Below are positions 9,106 to 16,887 of a DNA stretch of 64,000 nt, one piece after another (position 1 is the stretch's first letter; every line of letters starts with the position of its first letter). This stretch comes from Arthrobacter rhizosphaerae (GTDB lineage: Bacteria > Actinomycetota > Actinomycetes > Actinomycetales > Micrococcaceae): assembly GCF_023062595.1 (NCBI RefSeq), contig NZ_JALLAN010000003.1, positions 22,346-86,345 on the forward strand, in the 5' to 3' direction. Position numbers and translations under genes: made by a program. Below the pieces are notes generated by a model, which was not told the origin of the DNA, did no database searches, and saw only the letters and a program-made list of their open reading frames with translations.

Positions 9106-10542
9106 TCAGCGCTGAAGTTCGGCCTCGGCCGCTGCCAGGTGTGCAAACTCTTCCTCAGGGGCACCCGCCACGATGTGGTGCCGGCTGTAGAACCAGTAGT
9201 AGAGCAGTGCTGCCCCGAAAATAGCCGCGGTGATGGTTGCAGCAAAGACGTCGACGACGAAGGTGGCTACGACTGCCACGAGCGCCAGCACCAATGCGAC
9301 GGAGGTTGTCCAGATGCCGCCCGGGGTGCGGTAGCCGCGCGGCAGGTTTGGCTCCTTTATGCGGAGCACAATGTGCGACAGGTTCAGCAGCACGTAGGAG
9401 ACGGTGGCGCCGAAGACGGCAATGTTGATCAGCAGGGCGCCGTTGCCGGTGGCTGCTGCCAGGATGAAGCCGATGGTGCCCGGAACGATGAGCGCCAGGT
9501 AGGGCGTGTGCCTCTTGCCCGTCAGGGAGAGCCATTTCGGCAAGTACCCAGCCCTTGAGAGTGCAAACATTTGCCGTGAATAGGCGTAGATGATGGAGAA
9601 GAAGCTGGCCACCAGCCCTGCGAGGCCTGCGTAGTTGACGAAGTCGGCCAGGAAAGTGTTCCCGCCGTAGGCCAGGCGCAGGGCCTCCGGCAGCGGGTTG
9701 TTTGACGTGCTCATGGCTGTGGAACCGGCGGCGCCAGGGACAAGCACCAGCATCAACGCGCCAAAGACGACGAGGATGGCCATCGCCGCGATGATTCCGC
9801 GGGGCATGTCCTTCTTCGGATTGGCGGTTTCCTCAGCGGCCAGCGGAACGCCCTCTACTGCAAGGAAGAACCAGATGCCGTAAACGAGTGCACCAACAAT
9901 GCCGCTGATGCCCATGGGCAGGAACGCACTGGATGCAGGCGAGCCATTGGGAACGATGTCGAACAGCTTGGCTGCGTCGAAGTGCGGGATGAGGCCAATC
10001 ACCACTGCGAAGAGGGCCACCACTGCCACTGCCGTGATGCCGAAGATCAGCTTCAGGGCCTCGCCAACGCCCCGGAGGTGGATGCCGATGAAGATCGCAT
10101 ACGTCACGAGATACACGGGCCACGAGTTGGTGAGGCCGAACAGCCCCAGCGCCTCCACATAGCCGCCGATAAAGATAGCGATAGCGGCAGGAGCCACGGC
10201 GTACTCAATGAGCACCGCCATTCCGGTGGCGAAGCCCCCCAGCGGGCCCAATGCCCTGCGGGCGAAGCCATAGCCGGCACCGGCGGTGGGCAGGGTGGAG
10301 GAGAGTTCCGCCAGGCCGAAGACCATGCACGCGTACATGATGCCCATCAGAACGAATGCGATGAGGAGGCCGCCCCACCCTCCCTGCGCCAACCCAAGGT
10401 TCCAGCCAGCAAAGTCCCCCGAAATGACGTAGGCGACGCCCAGGCCAGCCAAGAGAATCCAGCCCGCTGCACCCCGTTTCAGCTGCCGGTGTTTCAGGTA
10501 CCCGTCATCGTCCTTGAGTAAATCCGCGCTGGGGGTTGACAT
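9106..10542 (-). CDS. APC-family amino acid/amine permease, ethanolamine-permease-like
   Basis: A 478-residue integral membrane protein with about 12 hydrophobic segments, of the APC superfamily. The N-terminal part (GDFAGWNLGLAQGG, a long run near residues 41-60) and the AVEGVPLAAEE motif near residue 235 are typical of the ethanolamine transporter (eat) subgroup rather than of putrescine permeases. It is the first gene of the minus-strand operon, transcribed from the divergent region shared with the FadR-type regulator. A 7-bp-arm inverted repeat lies 35 bp before the start codon. The ethanolamine assignment is a family resemblance, not a demonstrated specificity. Confidence 0.82.
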   Translation of the reverse strand: MSTPSADLLKDDDGYLKHRQLKRGAAGWILLAGLGVAYVISGDFAGWNLGLAQGGWGGLLIAFVLMGIMYACMVFGLAELSSTLPTAGAGYGFARRALGPLGGFATGMAVLIEYAVAPAAIAIFIGGYVEALGLFGLTNSWPVYLVTYAIFIGIHLRGVGEALKLIFGITAVAVVALFAVVIGLIPHFDAAKLFDIVPNGSPASSAFLPMGISGIVGALVYGIWFFLAVEGVPLAAEETANPKKDMPRGIIAAMAILVVFGALMLVLVPGAAGSTAMSTSNNPLPEALRLAYGGNTFLADFVNYAGLAGLVASFFSIIYAYSRQMFALSRAGYLPKWLSLTGKRHTPYLALIVPGTIGFILAAATGNGALLINIAVFGATVSYVLLNLSHIVLRIKEPNLPRGYRTPGGIWTTSVALVLALVAVVATFVVDVFAATITAAIFGAALLYYWFYSRHHIVAGAPEEEFAHLAAAEAELQR

Positions 10543-10576
10543 CCTGTTTCCTTCTTTCGAGGGACCATGGTTTCAA

Positions 10577-10594
10577 TGGACTATTTTTAGTCCA
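10577..10594. promoter_or_regulatory. Perfect inverted repeat, candidate FadR/GntR operator
   Basis: TGGACTA-TTTT-TAGTCCA: perfect 7-bp arms with a 4-bp spacer in the divergent intergenic region, 35 bp upstream of the permease start. TGG...CCA symmetry is common in operators of FadR-subfamily regulators, and such a regulator gene starts about 125 bp away. A second, imperfect repeat (TTGCC...GGCAA, 10648-10665) lies closer to the regulator. Confidence 0.5.
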
Positions 10595-10717
10595 CTGGCT
10601 CCTGCCCAAGTGTGGTAGAGGTCACCGCGGGAGTCAAGCTTTTTCTTTTGCCGCCATTGTGGCAAGTATCGGCGATCCGGCTCATTGGTACTTTTCCGGG
10701 CGGTTTAGGATGGGAGA

Positions 10718-11473
10718 ATGGATCAGGTGCCGTTCGAAACCCCAGCGTCCCTGCTTCGGCCTGTCAGGCATGGAAACGCCTTTGAAGAAACAATCGAACG
10801 TCTCCTCCAGACCATCAAGCTGGGCCTGTTTGCAGCCGGCGACAAATTGCCCCCGGAGCGTGAGCTTTCCGAGCAGCTCGGCGTTTCCCGGGCAACGCTG
10901 CGCGAGGCTCTGGCTGAACTCCAAAAGGCTGGATACGTCGAGGTTCAGCGCGGCCGTTACGGCGGAACCTACGTCGCCCTGAAACTGCCGGCGGGACGGG
11001 GCAAGGGCACTGCCCTGGACCCGGCAGAAGTGGACGATGCCCTCGCCTTCAGGAGCGTGCTGGAACCTGCCGCGGCTTCACTTGCGGCAAGGGCCAAACT
11101 CTCAGCACGGGAACGCCGGCATCTGCTCGACACATTGGCGGACGTTGCCACCGCCCCGGCGGAGCTTTACAGGCCCAAGGACGCGCGTTTCCACGTTGCT
11201 GTAGCCGAACTCGCGGGTTCGCCGAGCCTGGCAGCTGCTGTGGCCGATGTGCGTGCCCGGATCAACGATCTGTTGGACCGCATCCCGTTTCTGGAGCCCA
11301 ACCTGGAACACTCCAACCGCCAGCACCAGCGCATTGTGGACGCCATCCTTCGCGGCGATGATGAGGAGGCGCGGCAGGCAATGGAAGACCACCTTCTTGG
11401 CACGGCTTCCCTGCTGCACGGATTCCTCGGTCCGGGGGAAGAGCGAAGTGAAATCCCAACCCAGCCCAACTGA
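10718..11473 (+). CDS. FadR/GntR-family transcriptional regulator
   Basis: A 251-residue protein. A GntR winged helix-turn-helix spans residues about 22-92 (PPERELSEQLGVSRATLREAL, a 21-residue helix pair typical of the family), followed by an all-helical FCD ligand-binding domain (about 100-235) with the metal-binding Asp/His pattern (DARFHVA, HQRIVDAI). It is divergent from the amine operon, with 175 bp between, and is probably its local repressor. The inducer would be the amine or a gamma-glutamyl intermediate; this is inferred from position. Confidence 0.85.
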   Translation: MDQVPFETPASLLRPVRHGNAFEETIERLLQTIKLGLFAAGDKLPPERELSEQLGVSRATLREALAELQKAGYVEVQRGRYGGTYVALKLPAGRGKGTALDPAEVDDALAFRSVLEPAAASLAARAKLSARERRHLLDTLADVATAPAELYRPKDARFHVAVAELAGSPSLAAAVADVRARINDLLDRIPFLEPNLEHSNRQHQRIVDAILRGDDEEARQAMEDHLLGTASLLHGFLGPGEERSEIPTQPN

Positions 11474-11521
11474 GTAGCAGTAGGTGCTGTTCTGAGCGCT
11501 CAAAACCGCAACTACTGCTAC
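11474..11521. repeat. 48-nt near-perfect palindrome between convergent genes
   Basis: Two abutting 24-nt arms match at 21 of 24 positions; the outer 10 bp (GTAGCAGTAG / CTACTGCTAC) and the central TGAGCGCTCA are perfect. The element starts directly after the regulator's stop codon and ends 20 bp before the stop of prfC on the other strand. It can act as a bidirectional terminator, though it has no U-tract. Its size and symmetry resemble dispersed palindromic (REP-like) units. Confidence 0.8.
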
Positions 11522-11541
11522 CTAGTTGGGGTGGCAGGCCG

Positions 11542-13155
11542 TTACTTCGCCGGGTTGTGCGTTCCGATGGGAACCAGGGTCAGCTCGGGAAGGTTCTTTT
11601 CGATCCGCCGGAGCGCCCAGACGTCGTTGAACAGGGCGAGGTATTCGCCGTCGGAACGCAGCAGCACCTCAGCGCCGGGAACGTTTGCGAGCGCAGGCAT
11701 GGCATCCGCCGTCGAGATCCTGGCTATTGAATACGGGAGTCGCTCAAGCCGCATAGGCGCGCTGAAATCGTGGGCCATGCGGTCCTCCACCACCTCGAAC
11801 TGCATGGGGCCGACGGCGGCAAGCACCGGCGCCTGATCACCGCGGATATCCGAGCGGAGGACCTGGATGACGCCCTCGTGCTCGAGCTGCTCGATGCCCC
11901 GGCGGAACTGTTTGAAGCGGCTCGGATCCTTGGAGCGTGCCACTTGGAAGTGCTCGGGCGCAAACAGCGGGATGGCCGGGAATTCGACGGGCTGCTCAAG
12001 GAACAGGCTGTCTCCCACCCGCAGCGACGACGCGTTCACCAGGCCCACAACATCGCCCGGATAGGCCTCGTCAATCACTTCGCGCTCCCGGCCGAACACC
12101 TGCTGGGCGTACTTGGTCGCGAACGATTTGCCGGTGCGGGTCTGCGTGACCACCATGCCGCGCTCAAAGACCCCGGAACACACGCGGATGAAAGCAACGT
12201 GGTCCCGGTGGGCTTTGTTCATACCGGCCTGGACCTTGAAGACGAAGCCCGCGAACGGAGCGTCAACGGGCCGCGGGGCGCCGTCCACATCCGGGCGCGG
12301 CGCTGCCGGAGGAGCAAAATCCACCAGGGCGTCGAGGATTTCCTTGACGCCGAAGTTCAAGGCTGCGGAGCTGAAGAGAATGGGGGTTGCCTTGCCGGCG
12401 TGGAAGCTGTCGACGTCGAACTCGAGGTTCGATTCGATCACGAGACCCGCTTCGTCCACGGCGTTGTCCCAGTCGTCGCCCTGGCTGGCAGCGGCCTCTT
12501 CGGGGGTGAAGTACTCAGTGAGGGCGATGTTTGCGCCGGCGTTGTTGCGCTTGAACTGGGCGAAGCGGTCGTTGCGGAGATCCCACACGCCGCGGAAGTC
12601 GCCGGAGATTCCGACCGCCCACGTCAGCGGCATGGGAAGCAGCCCGGTACGTTCGGTGATTTCGTCCATCAGTGCCAGGGCGTCCAGGCCCGGACGGTCC
12701 CATTTGTTGATAACGGTGATGATGGGCAGATTGCGCTGTTTGCAGACCTCGAAGAGTTTCATGGTCTGCGTTTCCAGGCCCTTTGCCGCGTCCACGAGCA
12801 TCACTGCGCAGTCGACGGCGGCCAGCACCCGGTAGGTGTCCTCGGAGAAGTCGGCGTGGCCGGGGGTGTCCAGGAGATTGATGACGGTATCCCGGTAGGA
12901 GAACTGGAGGGCTGCGGAGCTGATGGAAATACCGCGGTCCTTCTCCATCTGCATCCAGTCCGAGACTGTTTCCTTGCGGTTGGCCTTGCCGCTGGAGGCC
13001 CCGGCCGTGCCGATAACCTTTGCGTGCAGCGCCAGCGCCTCGGTGAGCGTGGACTTGCCGGCGTCGGGGTGGGAAATAACAGCGAACGTCCGACGCCGGG
13101 CCGCCTGTTTGTGAATCTCGTGGACTCTGGCGGGGCTAAGGACTTCTTGGGACAC
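11542..13155 (-). CDS. prfC: Peptide chain release factor 3
   Basis: A 537-residue translational GTPase that recycles RF1/RF2 after termination. G1 (SHPDAGKST), G3 (DTPGHADF) and G4 (NKWD) are present near the N-terminus, followed by the RF3 domain II/III region. The frame is open 66 codons further upstream, but family similarity starts at VSQEVLSPARVHEIHKQ. The GTG start at 13155 has GAAAG ten bases upstream and matches the family length. The gene converges on the FadR-type regulator and is apparently monocistronic. Confidence 0.93.
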   Translation of the reverse strand: MSQEVLSPARVHEIHKQAARRRTFAVISHPDAGKSTLTEALALHAKVIGTAGASSGKANRKETVSDWMQMEKDRGISISSAALQFSYRDTVINLLDTPGHADFSEDTYRVLAAVDCAVMLVDAAKGLETQTMKLFEVCKQRNLPIITVINKWDRPGLDALALMDEITERTGLLPMPLTWAVGISGDFRGVWDLRNDRFAQFKRNNAGANIALTEYFTPEEAAASQGDDWDNAVDEAGLVIESNLEFDVDSFHAGKATPILFSSAALNFGVKEILDALVDFAPPAAPRPDVDGAPRPVDAPFAGFVFKVQAGMNKAHRDHVAFIRVCSGVFERGMVVTQTRTGKSFATKYAQQVFGREREVIDEAYPGDVVGLVNASSLRVGDSLFLEQPVEFPAIPLFAPEHFQVARSKDPSRFKQFRRGIEQLEHEGVIQVLRSDIRGDQAPVLAAVGPMQFEVVEDRMAHDFSAPMRLERLPYSIARISTADAMPALANVPGAEVLLRSDGEYLALFNDVWALRRIEKNLPELTLVPIGTHNPAK

Positions 13156-13496
13156 GGTGCTACTTTCGCTGCAGTCAAGGGGAACGCGGAGGGGATCTGG
13201 GTGCCGGGTGCGTGGTGCACTCGGTGGTGCAGTCCGGTTCCCAAGTTTATCGCAGCCCGCCCGGGGACGCTGATGGGCGGACGAAAACGGCCCATCTCCG
13301 GGCGGCACGGAAGGCACCTGCCGGGCCCTTTCCGGGGACGTCAAACGAGGCACTTTAAGGCTTGTCCGTGCGGTTATTGGACACCTTTACCTCTATGATG
13401 GTGCTTGCGGGAAAACGAGTACTTTTTATCTTGTCGGAGCTCTTCTAAAACCGGCATACCTGCGGGCTCCGGCCCGCACCTTTGAAGGGAAAATCT
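13156..13496. other. Divergent intergenic region between prfC and disA
   Basis: About 340 bp without a convincing gene; it must hold the promoters of both flanking genes. The part next to disA is relatively A/T-rich (13360-13450) and includes TATGAT at 13394-13399, a plausible but unpaired -10 element. A strong small hairpin precedes the disA ribosome binding site and is listed separately. Confidence 0.6.
13461..13478 (+). promoter_or_regulatory. Hairpin directly upstream of the disA ribosome binding site
   Basis: TGCGGGC-TCCG-GCCCGCA: perfect 7-bp G/C-rich arms around a UCCG tetraloop, six bases before GAAGGGAAAA and 18 bases before the ATG. It could stabilise the 5' end of the messenger or modulate initiation. 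No known riboswitch architecture is recognisable. Confidence 0.45.
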
Positions 13497-14573
13497 ATGG
13501 CTCGGAGCCCTGAAGATTCACTCAAGGCGACTCTGGGCAGAGTGGCTCCCGGAACGGCGCTGCGCGACGGACTCGAACGCATCCTGCGTGGACGCACCGG
13601 TGCCCTTATCGTTTTAGGTTCTGACAGGACCATCGAATCCATCTGCTCAGGTGGTTTCGACATCGGCATCGACTTTTCCCCCACGCGCCTGCGCGAGCTG
13701 GCCAAGATGGACGGGGCCATCATTTGCGATAAGGATGCCGGCAACATCCTCCGGGCCGCCGTGCAGCTTGTTCCGGATTCCAGCATCGAAACCCAGGAAT
13801 CAGGCACCCGTCACCGGACCGCTGAACGCGTGGCCATCCAGACCGGCGTTCCCGTTATTTCCGTCAGCCAATCCATGCAGATTATTGCCCTGTACGTGAA
13901 CGGCCTGCGCCACGTCCTGGAAGGCTCAGAAAAGGTTCTGGCCCGTGCCAACCAGGCCCTCGCCACCCTGGAGCGGTACCGTTCCCGTTTGGACCAGGTC
14001 ACCAGTTCGCTGTCCGCCCTGGAGATTGAAGCCATGGTTACGGTCAGGGATGTTGCCGTCACACTGCAGCGCCAGGAAATGGTGCGGCGCATCTCGGAGG
14101 AGATCTCGCAGTATGTGCTGGAATTGGGCGAAGACGGCCGCCTGCTCTCCCTCCAGCTTGATGAGCTTACGGTGGGCCGAGGCCCGGGCAGCGACGTCAT
14201 TATCCGCGATTACGCCGGGCCGGACGCCTCTCCGGAAGACATCGACGGCGCCGTCAATGCCCTGGTCAGCTTGGGCCCAACTGAACTGATCGATCTGGGC
14301 AAGATCGCCCATATCATCGGTTTTGCCGGTGGTGTGGAAACGCTCGACGCCGTCGTCCAGCCCCGCGGTTACCGGCTCCTCTCCGGACTCAAGGCTGTCC
14401 CGAAAGCCGTGGCCGACCGCTTGGTGGACCACTTCGGCGGGCTGCAGAACCTTATGGCCGCCACCATTGACGACCTCATGACAGTGGACGGCATCGGCGA
14501 TCAGCGTGCCCGGACCGTCCGCGAGGGTCTGAGCCGCATGGCAGAAGCCAGCCTCCTGGACCGCTTCCTGTAG
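13497..14573 (+). CDS. disA: DNA integrity scanning diadenylate cyclase DisA
   Basis: A 358-residue enzyme that makes cyclic di-AMP from two ATP. The N-terminal DAC domain has the catalytic DGA (KMDGAIICD) and the ATP-binding RHRTAER motif. A helical linker (about 150-280) leads to a C-terminal helix-hairpin-helix DNA-binding domain (LMTVDGIGDQRARTVREGL). The ATG follows AAGGGAAAA by six bases; a TTG five codons upstream is less likely. In many Actinobacteria radA precedes disA; here a divergent prfC does. mutY lies 2.3 kb downstream, as in mycobacteria. Confidence 0.95.
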   Translation: MARSPEDSLKATLGRVAPGTALRDGLERILRGRTGALIVLGSDRTIESICSGGFDIGIDFSPTRLRELAKMDGAIICDKDAGNILRAAVQLVPDSSIETQESGTRHRTAERVAIQTGVPVISVSQSMQIIALYVNGLRHVLEGSEKVLARANQALATLERYRSRLDQVTSSLSALEIEAMVTVRDVAVTLQRQEMVRRISEEISQYVLELGEDGRLLSLQLDELTVGRGPGSDVIIRDYAGPDASPEDIDGAVNALVSLGPTELIDLGKIAHIIGFAGGVETLDAVVQPRGYRLLSGLKAVPKAVADRLVDHFGGLQNLMAATIDDLMTVDGIGDQRARTVREGLSRMAEASLLDRFL

Positions 14574-14631
14574 ATAGCGCCACCACTCCCGGACTTCGGC
14601 CTCCCGGTTTGCAGCGTGCACAGCGGGTAGG

Positions 14632-15402
14632 GTGTCTTTGCCCTCCCCATGTTTGAAGAAAGACAGAACAATCGCACACCGCACCGCTAAAGTCCTGACC
14701 TCCCTGGCCGCCGTTTTGTTGATCGGAGGGCTCGCGGGATGCGGTGCGGTTAACTCCGCCGTCGCCGATGCGGTGGAGGCGGTTCAGGAAGCAGGGCCTT
14801 CAACCCCGGGCGGGGCCACTTCAGGATCCGCCACCAATGGCGAAGCTGCGGCCGCACTTGAGCAATTGAACGCCATCCCCGTGAAGGGCCGCGCCCCTAA
14901 GACCGGCTACAGCCGGGAGGAGTTCGGCGCGGCCTGGGCCGACGTCGACCATAACGGCTGTGATACCCGCAACGATATCCTCGCAAGGGACCTCGAAGGC
15001 GAGACGTTCAAGGCGGGCACGCACAACTGCATAGTGCTGACCGGAAAGCTTGCCGACAGGTACACCGGCACCACCATCAGCTTCGTCCGGGGCGCCGACA
15101 CCAGCTCGGAAGTCCAGATTGACCACATCATTCCGCTGTCCCTTGCCTGGCAGACCGGCGCCCAGCAGATCTCCGAAGAACAGCGACGGCAGTTCGCCAA
15201 CGATCCCCTGAACCTGATGGCCGCCGATGGCACCGCGAACATGAGTAAAGGCGATAAAGACGCCGCCAGCTGGCTGCCGGCCAATAAGGCATTCCGCTGT
15301 GAGTACGTGGCGCGGCAGACGGCGGTGAAGGCCAAATATCAGCTCTGGGTTACCCAGCCGGAACGCGACGCGATCGCCGGAATCCTGTCCGCCTGCAAGT
15401 AG
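14632..15402 (+). CDS. Secreted HNH-type nuclease (DUF1524), putative lipoprotein
   Basis: A protein of up to 256 residues. A signal sequence ends in the lipobox LAGC, so it is probably lipid-anchored outside the membrane. The C-terminal half is a DUF1524/HNH fold: IDHIIPLSLAW provides the Asp-His pair, followed by NDPLNLMA and SKGDKDAASWLP, the usual signature of secreted actinobacterial HNH proteins. The start is uncertain: GTG at 14632 or TTG at 14653, the latter giving a more compact signal peptide (LKKDRT...). A role in DNA scavenging is inferred from the family. Confidence 0.8.
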   Translation: MSLPSPCLKKDRTIAHRTAKVLTSLAAVLLIGGLAGCGAVNSAVADAVEAVQEAGPSTPGGATSGSATNGEAAAALEQLNAIPVKGRAPKTGYSREEFGAAWADVDHNGCDTRNDILARDLEGETFKAGTHNCIVLTGKLADRYTGTTISFVRGADTSSEVQIDHIIPLSLAWQTGAQQISEEQRRQFANDPLNLMAADGTANMSKGDKDAASWLPANKAFRCEYVARQTAVKAKYQLWVTQPERDAIAGILSACK

Positions 15403-15464
15403 GACTGGGGCGCACTGACCGGGGGTCCAGAATGGAGAAAAGACAGTGGCGAAGGAGGAGCATT

Positions 15465-15977
15465 TTGAACGACCCGCAACAGTGGAAAGGCGTGCTGTCC
15501 ATCCTCGCAAATGAGAACCTTCGGCTTGCCGCCGCGGAACTCATCCTCGAAGAAGCGGCCACATCAGGCCGATCCCTGACCGAGGGACAGCGGAGGAAAG
15601 CCCGTGACCGCCTTATGAAATCAAGCCTGTTCCGTAGCGAGGATGGAACCTTCAACTCTTCCTTCGTGACGGAGATTCTCGGCTCCGCCAACGAACCCGG
15701 CGGCACTTCCGGAGTGGAACGCTTCCTCGCAAAGGGGAGGATAGAAACGTATCCCACCCGGGCGAGGCATCGGGATGAGGTGCTGGCCTGGGCCTGCGCC
15801 AAGGTCATCAGCGGCGGAGAAATCCTGAGCGAAAAGGCCATCAACGAGCGGTTGAAGACGGTGGCCGACGACCACGTCTTGCTGCGGCGATACCTCGTTG
15901 ACGGCGGCTGGCTGGTGCGGACCGCCTCAGGCTCCGAATACTCCTTGGCCCCAGCACCCCCGGGCAATCGCGGTTAA
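15465..15977 (+). CDS. DUF2087-domain protein
   Basis: A 170-residue protein. The C-terminal 75 residues match the DUF2087 pattern (ILSEKAINERL, DDHVLLRRYLVDGGWLVR), a winged-helix-like domain. The N-terminal 90 residues are helical and unassigned. The start is a TTG seven bases after AAGGAGGAG, a far stronger site than the ATG eleven codons upstream. It lies 62 bp after the nuclease gene on the same strand. A DNA-binding role is likely from the fold, but no target is evident. Confidence 0.75.
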   Translation: MNDPQQWKGVLSILANENLRLAAAELILEEAATSGRSLTEGQRRKARDRLMKSSLFRSEDGTFNSSFVTEILGSANEPGGTSGVERFLAKGRIETYPTRARHRDEVLAWACAKVISGGEILSEKAINERLKTVADDHVLLRRYLVDGGWLVRTASGSEYSLAPAPPGNRG

Positions 15978-16095
15978 CCGGCTTGAGCGGCCCTGCCCCG
16001 CTCAACCGTTGCTGGCTGGCAACGGTTATGCGGGCAAGGGCCGGTTGTGCGGCTACTCGTGCGGGACACGTGCGGGGCAGGGCCGGGCTGCGCAG

Positions 16096-16857
16096 CTAGC
16101 CGAGCTGGAAAACCGCCTTGGGGCTGGTCTTGGCCCCGAGCTTGGCCGTGAAGACGTAGTATGCGCCGCCTGCACCGGGCTTCGCCGAGACAGGCGAACA
16201 GCCGGGCACACTGCGGTTGCGAGGCCAGGGGAAGTTGGCGGTTTCGCTTTTCCCCGGTGCGATGGTTTTTATCAGGTCCTCGCTGCTGGCCTGGCAGTCA
16301 AGGGAGGAGAAGATCCTGTCTGAGCCACTTGTCACGAGGAATTCCATCTGCGACGTGCCGATATTGACGTCGCAAGGCTGCTGGCCTCCATTGGTGACCT
16401 TCAAGCTCAGCAAGGGGTTTTCGCCATCGCCATACGCGGGCTTATCGGTCGACGCTGTAACTGTCACCAGGCTCTGGTCGCAGCTCGGGGTCGCGGAAGG
16501 GGAGCTGGGCGCCGCGGCGGAAGCGTCCTCTCCGGCGGTTGGCTGCGGAGAAGCGTCAGAGCCACCTTCAGGGGGGCGGCCACCATCGGTGGAAGAGACG
16601 TGCTCCTTGTCCCCGTTCAGCGTCCCTGACAGTGCTGCAAAACCTCCGACCCCCATGGCCAGCACCATAAGCAAAGCGACCCCCACGAACAGACGGCGAC
16701 GGCGGTATACGGCGCTGACAGACTTGCCCCCGGATTTGCCGCGTGACGTTCCAGCAGACTTTCCTCTGGAAGCGCCGTTTGAGCCGCCCGTGGGTTTCCT
16801 TCCGGAGGATGTCCCCTGCCGTGAACCGTTGTTTCCTGTGCTGCCTTGCCTGACCAT
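16096..16857 (-). CDS. Single-pass exported protein, function unknown
   Basis: A 253-residue protein. A basic, Ser/Gly-rich cytoplasmic region (1-62) is followed by a transmembrane helix (about 65-85, RRLFVGVALLMVLAMGVGGF), a Pro/Ser/Ala linker, and a globular extracellular domain (about 135-253) with a Cys pair pattern. The domain resembles DUF4232-like beta-sandwiches of actinobacterial exported proteins. ATG at 16857 is selected because the longer open frame overlaps mutY. It is divergent from mutY with only 30 bp between, so the promoters must overlap. Confidence 0.7.
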   Translation of the reverse strand: MVRQGSTGNNGSRQGTSSGRKPTGGSNGASRGKSAGTSRGKSGGKSVSAVYRRRRLFVGVALLMVLAMGVGGFAALSGTLNGDKEHVSSTDGGRPPEGGSDASPQPTAGEDASAAAPSSPSATPSCDQSLVTVTASTDKPAYGDGENPLLSLKVTNGGQQPCDVNIGTSQMEFLVTSGSDRIFSSLDCQASSEDLIKTIAPGKSETANFPWPRNRSVPGCSPVSAKPGAGGAYYVFTAKLGAKTSPKAVFQLG

Positions 16858-16887
16858 ATCTTCTAGGCTAGAGAACCAACGGCACGG

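Noticed and set aside
13156..13353. N-terminal extension of the prfC frame
   Set aside because: Low-complexity Pro/Arg-rich sequence before the conserved start, with the GTG at 13155 better placed.
11770..13398. A 542-codon open frame antisense to prfC
   Set aside because: Shadow of a highly conserved gene in high-GC DNA; no ribosome binding site and no recognisable domain.
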